In this document: positions 7,954 to 15,859 of the stretch, in pieces | Position numbering within the stretch: the stretch's first letter is position 1 | How the letters are laid out: each line of letters begins with the position of its first letter | Assembly: GCA_947630585.1 (NCBI GenBank) | Contig: CANRIE010000086.1 | Location: forward strand, 1 to 19,213 | DNA length: 19,213 nucleotides | Reading direction: 5' to 3' | Origin: an uncultured Bacilli bacterium | GTDB taxonomy: Bacteria > Bacillota_I > Bacilli_A > RF39 > UBA660 | Made by a program: the position numbers and the translations under genes | Notes under the pieces: model-generated | The model's input: the letters and a program-made list of their open reading frames with translations, nothing else | What the model was told of the DNA's origin: nothing | Database searches by the model: none

Positions 7954-8013
7954 ATGATTTATAGTATAGTAAATATTATAGAAAGGAGTAGTAATAAGAT
8001 AAGTATACTATAA
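7954..8013 (+). CDS. Possible 19-residue peptide (toxin-like, unproven)
   Basis: The frame reads MIYSIVNIIERSSNKISIL and stops at TAA. A GAGGT SD lies 9 nt before the ATG. The peptide is short, mostly hydrophobic with a few charged and polar residues, the general style of small type I toxins, but it matches no family I know. The start and stop regions lie in a 12-bp stem (7957-7968 with 8004-8015), and the putative message could close by pairing 7911-7921 with 8052-8062. A second strong SD (AAAGGAG, about 7982) has no usual start codon after it. In DNA this AT-rich the frame may be accidental. Confidence 0.25.
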   Translation: MIYSIVNIIERSSNKISIL

Positions 8014-8044
8014 ATTAAGTTAAGTTAAAGAGTAAAGTATATAT

Positions 8045-8107
8045 AAAAAATCTCTGTAGTAGCTACCTTGTTTTAATTGATACATCTCCACCAAAATCAA
8101 TTAAAAC
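8045..8107 (-). ncRNA. Candidate small RNA, about 63 nt
   Basis: A strong minus-strand promoter predicts a start at G8107, exactly the first base of a 12-bp perfect stem (GTTTTAATTGAT with ATCAATTAAAAC, 14-nt loop). After the hairpin comes AAGGTAGCTACTACAGAG, then A and six Ts at 8050-8045, a possible end; the hairpin before the Ts is weak, so the RNA could run on to about 7911 (197 nt). The longer form would be closed by CTACTACAGAG/CTCTGTAGTAG. It has no SD-led frame. It is antisense to the 3' end of any plus-strand transcript from 7911. Antitoxin RNA, 6S-like RNA or another regulator are all possible. Confidence 0.45.
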
Positions 8108-8113
8108 ACCTAA

Positions 8114-8143
8114 ACTATACCACAGAAAAGTTGTATTCGTCAA
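8114..8143 (-). promoter_or_regulatory. Strong sigma-A promoter for a small RNA
   Basis: Minus-strand TTGACG (8143-8138), an 18-nt spacer and TATAGT (8119-8114), preceded by TGG, give a near-consensus -35 and an extended -10. The expected start is at about 8107, at the foot of the hairpin described for the small RNA. Confidence 0.7.
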
Positions 8144-8159
8144 CATTCCGATTTTTTTT

Positions 8160-8500
8160 ACAAAAGTTAAATTTCCTTTATTTTTTCTTACAAATTAAAT
8201 TTTTCCCCTAGACAAATTGCCAAATTGAAGCTAGAAAATTTACAAATTTCAAAATTGTAGAAAAAATGGCCACAAAAATTTTTTGCAATTTTTTTCATAT
8301 TTTTAAATTTTTGTATCATAAATAATATGTGGCTGTTATAAAATGAACTTTTATGCCGAGAAAATCTATTGCCAGTAGGCAAATGATATTCGTAATGCTT
8401 GAGAAGCAAAGCTATAATGGAATTTTTTGCTTGGCAAAATTTTAAAAGAATATCATTTGGGTTCATGCTGGCAAGAGAGGAATTGGAATAAATTTTAAAT
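8160..8500. other. AT-rich gap with nested inverted repeats; no supported protein gene
   Basis: The stretch between the trmK terminator and the small-RNA promoter has no frame with a start and SD. At 8371-8472 inverted repeats nest: GCCAG/CTGGC outside, a perfect 12-bp CAAATGATATTC/GAATATCATTTG (8380-8391 with 8448-8459), and AAGCAAA/TTTGCTT inside (8404-8410 with 8426-8432). ATGAAC (8343-8348) and GTTCAT (8461-8466) could add a crossing pair. To the left, GCCACA/TGTGGC flanks about 54 bp. This may be an RNA or a miniature mobile element. I did not recognise RNase P, tmRNA or SRP motifs. Confidence 0.35.
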
Positions 8501-8503
8501 AAG

Positions 8504-8537
8504 AAAAAAAACTAACTACTACTTAGGAGAAGTTAGT
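8504..8537 (-). terminator. Terminator after trmK
   Basis: On the minus strand ACTAACT and AGTTAGT (7 bp) flank a 13-nt loop and seven Ts follow. It overlaps the trmK stop and ends the dnaG-rpoD-trmK operon. Confidence 0.75.
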
Positions 8538-9184
8538 AAAAACTTTTTAATTTTTTTATTTTGAAATTTTAACTTTAAGCGTTTTAAGATATATTTTTTA
8601 GGCATACTCTTTAAAATATTTGTATTAGTATTTAATAAATTAGTATAATAATAGATAGTTTCTAAACTTTTATTACTAAGTGTTCCAAAGAAATAATCAT
8701 GATAATTCTTTTTACCAGGAACAGATTTTAAAACTAAATAGGCTTTACCCCGATCAAGAATTATTTTTTCATCTTTAATAGTAAATCCTAGTTTCATAAG
8801 CGTTTTTCGAACAATAGGAAAATCATTATTAGGTGATACAATAATTTTCTTAATATTTTTTAAGTCTTGCCTATCGCTTAAAATTTTGCTAATTAAAATA
8901 CCACCCATTCCTGATATAACAATTGTATCAACAGCTTTGTCTAAATTTTTAATGCCATCTTGTTTTAGAACTTGAATTTTTTTCTCTAATTTATATTTTT
9001 TAATATTCTCACGAGCTATTTCTAAAGGATTATCATTTATATCACTTGCAATTACTTTGATATTTTTTTTCGTTTGAACTAAATAAATCGAAAGTAAAGC
9101 ATGATCGCATCCAACATCTATTATATAAGAATTATCAGAAATTAAAGAGGCTACTGCTTGTAGCCTGGTATTTAAATTTATCAT
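8519..9184 (-). CDS. trmK: tRNA (adenine(22)-N(1))-methyltransferase TrmK
   Basis: TrmK uses SAM to methylate N1 of adenine 22 in the D-loop region of tRNAs in the cytoplasm. The 221-residue protein has the Rossmann motif I IIDVGCDHALLSIYLV (21-36), the acidic end of strand 2 (IASDIN, 45-50), the family motif ISGMGG (90-95) and a SPNN sequence (117-120) where TrmK usually has the catalytic (L)QPN-type motif. The C-terminus is lysine-rich. Its ATG overlaps the rpoD stop by one base (TAATG), so translation is coupled. The order sigA-trmK is conserved in Bacilli; the usual Nif3-like neighbour is missing here. Confidence 0.93.
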   Translation of the reverse strand: MINLNTRLQAVASLISDNSYIIDVGCDHALLSIYLVQTKKNIKVIASDINDNPLEIARENIKKYKLEKKIQVLKQDGIKNLDKAVDTIVISGMGGILISKILSDRQDLKNIKKIIVSPNNDFPIVRKTLMKLGFTIKDEKIILDRGKAYLVLKSVPGKKNYHDYFFGTLSNKSLETIYYYTNLLNTNTNILKSMPKKYILKRLKLKFQNKKIKKFLLTSPK

Positions 9185-10278
9185 TAATCAGTTAAGAAGT
9201 CCTTTAACTTTCTTGATCTACTTGGATGTCTTAATTTTCTTAAGGCTTTTGCTTCAATTTGTCTTATCCGCTCTCTAGTAACATTGAAGATTTGCCCTAC
9301 TTCTTCTAAGGTTCTACATTGTCCATCATCAAGTCCAAAGCGAAGTCTTAAAACTTTCTCTTCTCTTTCAGTTAAAGTTAATAGTACACCTGATAATTCT
9401 TCTTTTAACATGCCAATTTCTGTATATTCTTCTGGTGACATTGTTCTCTCATCCTTAATAAAGTCGCCTAAATGAGAATCATCTTCTTCTCCTATTGGAG
9501 TTTCTAAACTAACAGGATCTTGGCTAATTTTATATACTTCTCTTACTTTATCTAGGGAGATACCTAATTTTTTAGCAATTTCTTCATCAGTTGGTTCCCG
9601 ATTTAATTCTTGGGTTAATTGTCTTTGAACTCTGGCTAACTTATTAATAGTTTCAACCATATGAACCGGAATTCTTATAGTTCTTGCTTGATCAGCAATT
9701 GCTCTTGTAATTGCTTGTCTAATCCACCAAGTTGCATAAGTCGAAAATTTATATCCTTTATCAGGATCAAACTTATCAACAGCTTTCATTAAACCTATAT
9801 TTCCTTCTTGAATAAGGTCTAAGAATAGCATTCCTCGTCCAACATAACGTTTAGCAATACTAACAACTAATCTTAAGTTTGATTCAGCAAGCATTGTCTT
9901 AGCATGCTCATCACCTTCAGTTGCAAGACGCGCATATTCAAACTCTTCATCACTTGTAAGTAAGTTAATTCGTCCTATCTCTTTTAAATACATCCGAACT
10001 GGGTCATTTATCTTAATATCTTTTGAAATTGATAAATCTTCTAGTATTTTATCAGGTGATTCAATCTCTTCACTAATATTAGCATCAATATCATCTTCCG
10101 ATTTAATTTCAATATTGTTTTCAAGTAAGACATTATAAAGTTCATCTAATGAATCAGCATCAATATCTAAGCCTTTTAATTCATCAGCTAATTGTTCATA
10201 AGTTACAAATCCTGCTTCTTTCCCAGATTTTACTAAAGATTCTTTTCTTTCTTCAAAAGTTTTAACTTCACTTATCAT
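9184..10278 (-). CDS. rpoD: Housekeeping RNA polymerase sigma factor (SigA/RpoD)
   Basis: The primary sigma factor directs RNA polymerase to the TTGACA/TATAAT promoters seen through this window. The 364-residue protein has an acidic region 1.1 (1-75), region 1.2 (NDPVRMYLKEIGRINLLTSD, 91-110), region 2 (about 130-205, with the -10-reading segment YKFSTYATWWIRQAITRAIA, 176-195), region 3 (about 206-285) and region 4 with the -35-reading helix-turn-helix (TLEEVGQIFNVTRERIRQIE, 323-342). The start is the ATG at 10278: it sits 8 nt from a GGGGAG SD, whereas the in-frame GTG at 10287 overlaps that SD. The gene overlaps dnaG by 11 nt and trmK by 1 nt, so all three are one operon. Confidence 0.97.
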   Translation of the reverse strand: MISEVKTFEERKESLVKSGKEAGFVTYEQLADELKGLDIDADSLDELYNVLLENNIEIKSEDDIDANISEEIESPDKILEDLSISKDIKINDPVRMYLKEIGRINLLTSDEEFEYARLATEGDEHAKTMLAESNLRLVVSIAKRYVGRGMLFLDLIQEGNIGLMKAVDKFDPDKGYKFSTYATWWIRQAITRAIADQARTIRIPVHMVETINKLARVQRQLTQELNREPTDEEIAKKLGISLDKVREVYKISQDPVSLETPIGEEDDSHLGDFIKDERTMSPEEYTEIGMLKEELSGVLLTLTEREEKVLRLRFGLDDGQCRTLEEVGQIFNVTRERIRQIEAKALRKLRHPSRSRKLKDFLTD

Positions 10279-12022
10279 TTTTTTCACTCCCCATTTTAAG
10301 TTTTCTGATTTGGTTACTTAATTCTATTTGTTCATCAATACTTACAGCATCAACAATTAACTTATTTAATCTTTTGATTTCAAGTTCTAAATTATATTTT
10401 TTAATAACATCTAAATATTCTAAAATAACCTTATCAGGAACCCTATCTGCTAAATCAAGTACCATAATATCTTTAAAAACCTTATCTATCTCTTTATTAT
10501 CCTCAATATACGTATTAAAGTCTGCAATATTAATATACCCATATTGTTCATAAAAATAAGCAATTTCTCGAGCTAAAATCCGGTAACTATCAATTGGAAA
10601 ATAAACGCCACTATTTTGAACTAATGTTATAACATCCTTATTTATTAACATATAATAGATTATTATTTGCATGGCTTTTTCGTATTTATCGAGCCTCTTT
10701 TTTGGTTTTACAGCAATATTTTTTGTATCAATTTTCGTGTTTTCTTGATTAGCCAACAACTCTTTCAACTTTTTTTCCAAAGTATTATACCACATATCAG
10801 TTTCTTTAGCAAGATTTTTTAACATAATTTCTCGCTTTATTTCATCTTTAACTTCACTTATTTCTTTTAAAACTAAATTAATATAATTAGTCTTATCTGT
10901 AACATTATTTAAATCAATTCCTTTTTTATAATTTCTAATTTTAAAATCATTATAACTTATAGCTCCATCAATTAAAGATAAAAACCTCTCTTTTCCATAT
11001 TTTAATATATAGTCATCGGGGTCTAACCCATCATTTAAAGGAATTACTTTCACTTCGAAATTCATATTTTCTAAAATCTTACCATTATTTATAGTTGCAT
11101 GAACCCCAGCTGCATCTCCATCTAAACATAAATAAATTGTATTAGTCATTTTCTTAATTAAATTAATTTGCTCATTAGTTAAAGAGGTACCCATGGTTGC
11201 TATACAGTTTTTAACTCCAATTGTATAAGCTCTAATAACAGCCATAAATCCTTCCATTAGAATAACATACCTTGATTTTCTAACTTCTTCAAGAGCTCTA
11301 CTATAATTATAGATATTCTCCCCCTTTTTGAATATTGGAGTTTCTTTAGTATTTAAATATTTATTGATATTCTCTCCATTATAAATTCGTCCTGAAAAAC
11401 CATTTACTTCGCCTTTTGAGTTAGAAAGAGGAAATATTATTCTTTTAATATAAGTATCATAATCATTAGTAACTAATCCTAAATCATTCAATGTTTTTAT
11501 ATCATATCCTTTTTTAGTTAATAATTTTGTTAAGGAATCTCTTGAATTAAGAGCTAAACCAATTTGAAACTCTTTAATAGTTTCCATAGTAAGTTGTCTA
11601 TTTAATAAATATTCTCTTGCTTTCGCACCTTCTACGGATAACAAATTATTTTGAAAGAATTTATTAGTTATATCATAGATATCATAATAAGCTTTATTTT
11701 TATCTGGTTTGGCTTTAAAACTATCACCTAAATCTATTCCAATTTCTTGAGCCAACACGCGAACAGCTTCCGGAAATGATATATTTTCTTTTTTCATTAA
11801 AAAGGTAAAAACATTCCCTTTTTCTTCACAAACAAAGCATTTATAAATTTGTTTTTCTCGAGATACACTTAAAGAGGGATTATTATCGTTATGAAATGGA
11901 CAAAGTCCAAAGTAACCTTTGCCTTTTTTTTCAAGAGGAATATATTTTCCAATTACATCAACAATATCAACATTTTCACGAATTTTTCTAATTAAGTCTT
12001 GGTCAAACATATTACTACTCAT
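10268..12022 (-). CDS. dnaG: DNA primase DnaG
   Basis: DnaG makes RNA primers for lagging-strand synthesis at the replication fork with the DnaB-type helicase. From the ATG at 12022 it has 584 residues, normal for Bacilli. The N-terminal zinc-binding domain shows C41, H44, C62 and C65 (CPFHNDNNPS ... KCFVCEEKGN). The catalytic core has the TOPRIM motifs MEGFMAV (E257) and LCLDGDAAG (D301, D303). The C-terminal third is the divergent helicase-binding region. The ATG lies 6 nt after a GGAGG SD; the longer frame starts with a TTG inside that SD and is unlikely. The 3' end overlaps the rpoD start and supplies its SD. Confidence 0.96.
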   Translation of the reverse strand: MSSNMFDQDLIRKIRENVDIVDVIGKYIPLEKKGKGYFGLCPFHNDNNPSLSVSREKQIYKCFVCEEKGNVFTFLMKKENISFPEAVRVLAQEIGIDLGDSFKAKPDKNKAYYDIYDITNKFFQNNLLSVEGAKAREYLLNRQLTMETIKEFQIGLALNSRDSLTKLLTKKGYDIKTLNDLGLVTNDYDTYIKRIIFPLSNSKGEVNGFSGRIYNGENINKYLNTKETPIFKKGENIYNYSRALEEVRKSRYVILMEGFMAVIRAYTIGVKNCIATMGTSLTNEQINLIKKMTNTIYLCLDGDAAGVHATINNGKILENMNFEVKVIPLNDGLDPDDYILKYGKERFLSLIDGAISYNDFKIRNYKKGIDLNNVTDKTNYINLVLKEISEVKDEIKREIMLKNLAKETDMWYNTLEKKLKELLANQENTKIDTKNIAVKPKKRLDKYEKAMQIIIYYMLINKDVITLVQNSGVYFPIDSYRILAREIAYFYEQYGYINIADFNTYIEDNKEIDKVFKDIMVLDLADRVPDKVILEYLDVIKKYNLELEIKRLNKLIVDAVSIDEQIELSNQIRKLKMGSEKNDK

Positions 12023-12036
12023 AATGCACCTCCTCA

Positions 12037-12052
12037 AACTACCTAGGTAGTT
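12037..12052. promoter_or_regulatory. 16-bp perfect palindrome in the dnaG leader
   Basis: AACTACCTAGGTAGTT lies between the expected dnaG transcription start and its SD. It could be a repressor site, or a 6-bp hairpin with a CUAG loop next to the ribosome-binding site. Confidence 0.45.
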
Positions 12053-12067
12053 AAAATAATTGCACTT

Positions 12068-12096
12068 ATTCTAACTTATTAAGTTTAAATTAGCAA
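12068..12096 (-). promoter_or_regulatory. dnaG-rpoD-trmK promoter
   Basis: Minus-strand TTGCTA (12096-12091), a 17-nt spacer and TAGAAT (12073-12068) each match consensus at four or five positions. Transcription would begin near 12061, giving a leader of about 39 nt. Confidence 0.6.
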
Positions 12097-12123
12097 GTAT
12101 TTTTAGAAAATTATATTTAGAAA

Positions 12124-12151
12124 AACATAAAGTAATTTTTAACTTTATGTT
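12124..12151 (-). terminator. Terminator after the ABC exporter operon
   Basis: AACATAAAGT and ACTTTATGTT form a perfect 10-bp stem with an 8-nt loop. A short T run follows on the minus strand. The stem overlaps the stop codon of the second ABC subunit. It is A+T-rich, so probably moderate in strength. Confidence 0.6.
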
Positions 12152-13938
12152 TATTTAGTTATACTTTCAAACTGAGAATTATAAAGATTAGCATAAAAAC
12201 CTTTTTTAGCAAGTAATTCTTGATGGGTACCTTGTTCAATTATATTACCATCATTAAGAACTAGTATTAAATCAGCATTTTTTATAGTAGACAGTCTATG
12301 AGCAATAATAAATGAGGTTCTACCTTCCGTTAATTTATCCATGGCTTGACTTACTAATTCTTCGGTTCTTGTATCAACTGATGAAGTTGCTTCATCTAAA
12401 ATTAGGAAAGGAGCATTTTTAATCATACCTCTTGCAATAGTTAGTAATTGTTTTTCACCAGCTGATAAGGTCTCGTTATCAGAAAGAATTGTATCATAGC
12501 CTTTACTTAAAGTTTTAATTACATGGTCAAGTCCAACAACCTTACATACTTCTTTTACTTTATCTAAACTAATATTTTCTTTATTGTAAATAATGTTATC
12601 TTTAATACTTCCTTCAAATACCCACGTATCTTGTAAGACCATGATAAATAAATCATGAATATTTTCTCTTGATAAGTCTTTAATTGATACGCCATCAATT
12701 AAGATATCTCCGGAATTTGTTTCATAAAATTTCATTAGTAAGTTAACTAATGTTGTTTTTCCAGCCCCGGTTGGACCAACAATTGCTATTTTGGATCCTG
12801 CCTTCGCTTTCATTGAAAAATCTTTAATAATTGTTTTATCAGGGTCATATCCAAAGTTAACATGTTTAAATTCGATGTTTCCAACAACTTCCTTTTTATC
12901 TAAGTAATTTGCTATTTCTTTTTCATTTGCCATTTCGTCTTCTCTTAAAAATTCAAAGACTCTTTCACTTGCAGCTCCAGCACTTTGGAAAGAAGTTGCA
13001 ACTTGAGCTAGTTGTGATAAAGGTTGTGTGAATAGTCTTGCATAGATAGTAAATGCAATAATAACTCCAAAAGTTATATGACCATTTAAAGCTAAGTAGG
13101 AACCTACAACACACACCATAACATAAGAGAAATTTCCAATAAAAGCCATAAATGGTTGCATTAATCCTGAGAAGAAATGACTTTTAATAGCACTCTTAAA
13201 CATTCTCTCATTTATTTCATCAAAAGCCTTCGTTTCATAATCATAACCATTATAAACTTTAACAATATTATGTCCGGTATATGTTTCTTCTATCTGACCA
13301 TTTAAGTTACCTAACTCTTCTTGAAAAGCTAAGAAATACTTTTGACTTTTGGCTAACACAATTATCATAAACAAGAATCCAAATAAACTTGATAAAATAG
13401 CTGTAATTGCTAATAAATAATTAGTATGAAACATCATGAACACAGAGCCTATTAGTAAAGTTACACTACTAACAAATGTTCCAATACTTTGATTAATTGT
13501 TTGACTCATAGTATCAACATCATTAGTAACTCTTGATAAGACATCTCCATAAGGAGTTTGGTCAAAATATTTTAAAGGTAACCGATTAATTTTTTCACTG
13601 ATTTCACTTCGTAAGCGTTTGGAAAATTTATTAGTAACCGTTGCCATTATAAAATGTTCAATGTACACAAGAACTGCCCCTACTATATAAATTGTAAATA
13701 AGAAAATAGCAATCTTTTTAATCTTATCCATATTAATATTACCTTGAAGTCCCACAATAATTTCATTAGTAATATCTTTAATTTTATCTGGTCCAATTAT
13801 TGAGAATGTTGAACCAATTGCAGCTAGAATAACTGCTACTACAATCATTGGTAAAAAAGGTTTTAAAAAGAAAATTAAATTTTTCATGGCTTCTTTAAAA
13901 TTCTTTGGTTTTTCCATGCCTTGACGTCTATTTCTCAT
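12151..13938 (-). CDS. Heterodimeric ABC exporter, subunit with catalytic Walker B
   Basis: This 595-residue half-transporter has about six membrane helices (residues 25-320) and a C-terminal ATPase domain. It shows Walker A GPTGAGKT (388-395), Q-loop Q436, Walker B LILDEATSSVD with the catalytic E516, and H-loop H547 (IIAHRLS). Its signature is LSAGE (491-495) rather than LSGGQ. This is the expected partner of the neighbouring subunit: its Walker motifs plus the other subunit's SGGQ make the working ATP site, while its LSAGE faces the degenerate site. Such BmrCD/LmrCD/TM287-288-like pairs export drugs, lipids or peptides; the substrate here is not known. The ATG overlaps the upstream stop (ATGA), with a GGAGG SD 7 nt away, so synthesis of the two subunits is coupled. 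Confidence 0.93.
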   Translation of the reverse strand: MRNRRQGMEKPKNFKEAMKNLIFFLKPFLPMIVVAVILAAIGSTFSIIGPDKIKDITNEIIVGLQGNINMDKIKKIAIFLFTIYIVGAVLVYIEHFIMATVTNKFSKRLRSEISEKINRLPLKYFDQTPYGDVLSRVTNDVDTMSQTINQSIGTFVSSVTLLIGSVFMMFHTNYLLAITAILSSLFGFLFMIIVLAKSQKYFLAFQEELGNLNGQIEETYTGHNIVKVYNGYDYETKAFDEINERMFKSAIKSHFFSGLMQPFMAFIGNFSYVMVCVVGSYLALNGHITFGVIIAFTIYARLFTQPLSQLAQVATSFQSAGAASERVFEFLREDEMANEKEIANYLDKKEVVGNIEFKHVNFGYDPDKTIIKDFSMKAKAGSKIAIVGPTGAGKTTLVNLLMKFYETNSGDILIDGVSIKDLSRENIHDLFIMVLQDTWVFEGSIKDNIIYNKENISLDKVKEVCKVVGLDHVIKTLSKGYDTILSDNETLSAGEKQLLTIARGMIKNAPFLILDEATSSVDTRTEELVSQAMDKLTEGRTSFIIAHRLSTIKNADLILVLNDGNIIEQGTHQELLAKKGFYANLYNSQFESITK

Positions 13939-15680
13939 TTTAATTCCTCCTCGTCTAATTGACTTTTTGCAATTTCATAATAAACTTTGGAGTTTTTAAG
14001 TAATTCTTTATGAGTTCCAACTCCAACTACTTCCCCATGCTCTAAAACAATTATTTTATCAGCTTCAATTATGGTACCAACTCGGCTTGCAACAATTATA
14101 GTTGTTGCATCCTTAGTATATTTTTTAAGTTCCCTTCTTAATTTTAAATCGGTTTCGTTATCAAGAGCTGAGAAGGTATCATCAAATATATAAATCTCAG
14201 GATGTCTACTTATGGCCCTTGCAACACCTAATCTTTGCTTTTGACCACCACTAACGTTCGTTCCACCTCTGGCAATAAAAGAATCAATTCCCTTATCCAT
14301 TTTAGAAACAAACTCACTTGCTTGACTAACTCTAATTGCTTCATTTATATCTTCTAAACTTATTTTATGGTTAGATTTGCCATAACTAACATTTTCTTTA
14401 ACACTACCTCTAAACATTACAGCTTTTTGAGGAACATACCCGATTTTTTCATGAAGACTTTCTAACTTATAATCTTTGACGTTTACTCCATCTACTAAAA
14501 CTTCTCCTTCGGTTGCATCATAAAATCTTGGAATTAAATTAATTAAGGTACTCTTGCCTGACCCCGTACTTCCAATAAACGCGATAGTCTCGCCCTTCTT
14601 GGCTTTAAAAGATACATTCTTAATCATTGCATCATCTGCATCTGGGTACTTGAAACTTACATTTCGAAATTCAACGGTTCCTTCTTCTTTTCCTTTGGTT
14701 TTAGCACCATCCTTAATGTCATTTTCTTTTTCTAAAACTTCTAAAACTCTTTTTGCAGAAACACTAGCTCTTGGATAAATTAGAAAAATCATAACTAGCA
14801 TCATAAATGACATAATAACTTGCATAGCATATGATGAAAAAACAACCATATCACTAAAAATAGTTAGTTTATCCATAAGTGTTGCATTAGTTATTAAAGT
14901 TGCTCCCACTACATAAATACTTAAAGTTAAACTTGACATCATTAAAGTCATAAAAGGATTCATAATTCCCATTACTCTTTGATTAAATAATTGAGTATTA
15001 GTTAACTTATTATTAGCATCATTAAATTTATCATTTTGATACCCTTCAGCATTAAAAGCTCTAACAACTCTAATACCAGTTAAATTTTCTCTTGTAATTC
15101 TATTTAAGTTATCTGTTAACTTTTGGACAATCTTAAACCTTGGCATTACTAAGAAAATAATAACACTAATTAAAATAAGTAATAATAACACGGCAATGAA
15201 TGTTAGTCCACTAAACCTTAAATTCTTTCCTGCTATCTTACTAATTGCAAAAACAGCCATAATAGGTGCTTTAATTAAAGCTTGTAATCCAAAAGAAATT
15301 AACATTTGAATTTGCCCAACATCATTCGTTGTTCTAGTAATTAAACTAGATACTGAAAAATCTTTAATATCACTGGCACTAAAATTTAGTACTTTTCTGT
15401 ATACAATCTTTCTTATTGTTTGCCCAAATTTACTAGCAATAAAAGTTGCTAAATAACCAACAATAACACTTGTTAGTAAACTTCCAAAGGCACAAAGTAA
15501 CATATAAGAACCTTGCACTAATATTTCTTTACTTTCACCACCTGTTTGAACAAGAGTTGTAATCTTCTCCATATAATCAGGTAATTTTAAATCAAGCATT
15601 ACTTGAACAACAATAAAAGCAACACTAATTATCATAAATAATAATTCTTTTTTACCTAATTTTTTAAATAATTTAAACAT
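13935..15680 (-). CDS. Heterodimeric ABC exporter, subunit with degenerate ATP site
   Basis: This 581-residue partner has a six-helix membrane domain (about 12-305) and an ATPase domain with Walker A GSTGSGKS (370-377), Q-loop Q418 and a normal signature VSGGQ (476-480). The catalytic glutamate after Walker B is aspartate (IFDDTFSALD, D501), and the H-loop histidine is serine (VASRVGT, S532). These two changes mark the non-hydrolysing site of heterodimeric exporters. It is the first gene of a two-gene operon with a consensus promoter and a leader of about 90 nt. The start ATG has a GGGAGTG SD. The leader holds an imperfect hairpin that may bind a regulator; no regulator gene is adjacent. Confidence 0.94.
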   Translation of the reverse strand: MFKLFKKLGKKELLFMIISVAFIVVQVMLDLKLPDYMEKITTLVQTGGESKEILVQGSYMLLCAFGSLLTSVIVGYLATFIASKFGQTIRKIVYRKVLNFSASDIKDFSVSSLITRTTNDVGQIQMLISFGLQALIKAPIMAVFAISKIAGKNLRFSGLTFIAVLLLLILISVIIFLVMPRFKIVQKLTDNLNRITRENLTGIRVVRAFNAEGYQNDKFNDANNKLTNTQLFNQRVMGIMNPFMTLMMSSLTLSIYVVGATLITNATLMDKLTIFSDMVVFSSYAMQVIMSFMMLVMIFLIYPRASVSAKRVLEVLEKENDIKDGAKTKGKEEGTVEFRNVSFKYPDADDAMIKNVSFKAKKGETIAFIGSTGSGKSTLINLIPRFYDATEGEVLVDGVNVKDYKLESLHEKIGYVPQKAVMFRGSVKENVSYGKSNHKISLEDINEAIRVSQASEFVSKMDKGIDSFIARGGTNVSGGQKQRLGVARAISRHPEIYIFDDTFSALDNETDLKLRRELKKYTKDATTIIVASRVGTIIEADKIIVLEHGEVVGVGTHKELLKNSKVYYEIAKSQLDEEELK

Positions 15681-15707
15681 TAAATCACTCCCTTTTTTAA
15701 GATAAGA

Positions 15708-15733
15708 AAAATACTTCCAAATAGAAATATTTT
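15708..15733. promoter_or_regulatory. Inverted repeat in the ABC operon leader
   Basis: AAAATA-C-TTC and GAA-A-TATTTT form a stem with one mismatch around CAAATA, about 30 nt upstream of the first ABC gene. On the minus strand five Ts follow, so it could attenuate transcription or be an operator. Confidence 0.35.
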
Positions 15734-15779
15734 AATTTTTACATCATTATTTTTAACCCATTTAGGCTAATTCATTAAC

Positions 15780-15808
15780 ATTATATTCTTAAAAAAAAAT
15801 TTTGTCAA
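15780..15808 (-). promoter_or_regulatory. Consensus promoter of the ABC exporter operon
   Basis: Minus-strand TTGACA (15808-15803), exactly 17 nt, then TATAAT (15785-15780): a perfect sigma-A promoter. The start would be near 15773. Its -35 faces the -35 of the plus-strand promoter 16 bp away. Confidence 0.9.
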
Positions 15809-15824
15809 TATTTAAATTTTTTTC

Positions 15825-15853
15825 TTGACAAACGAGGGGTATTCGAGTATTAT
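15825..15853 (+). promoter_or_regulatory. Promoter of the plus-strand leader and operon
   Basis: TTGACA (15825-15830), 17 nt and TATTAT (15848-15853) form a strong promoter. Transcription would start near 15860, one base before the first hairpin of the leader. Confidence 0.8.
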
Positions 15854-15859
15854 AGTAAT

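Noticed and set aside
8070..8107. 38-bp sequence with GTTTTAAT...ATTAAAAC ends, resembling a CRISPR repeat or tracrRNA/sgRNA piece
   Set aside because: It occurs only once, there are no spacers and no cas gene in the window; the resemblance comes from an inverted repeat at the start of a predicted small RNA.
8188..8466. 92-codon minus-strand frame in the trmK-typA gap
   Set aside because: There is no SD before its ATG (the upstream bases are CCTCTC-like), the sequence crosses the nested inverted repeats, and the protein looks like translated AT-rich noise.
7740..8500. RNase P RNA, tmRNA or SRP RNA in the large gap
   Set aside because: I looked for GAGGAAAGTCC-type, tmRNA tRNA-like ends and the SRP GGAAGG/AGCAG motifs on both strands and found none. 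CTCCACCA near 8087 is not preceded by a T-arm.
9284..9475. Plus-strand frame inside rpoD
   Set aside because: It is a shadow of the highly conserved sigma region 3-4 coding sequence, without its own SD or context.
14554..14778. Plus-strand frame inside the ABC exporter gene
   Set aside because: It lies opposite the Walker A region of a clear ATPase; no SD or conserved motif.
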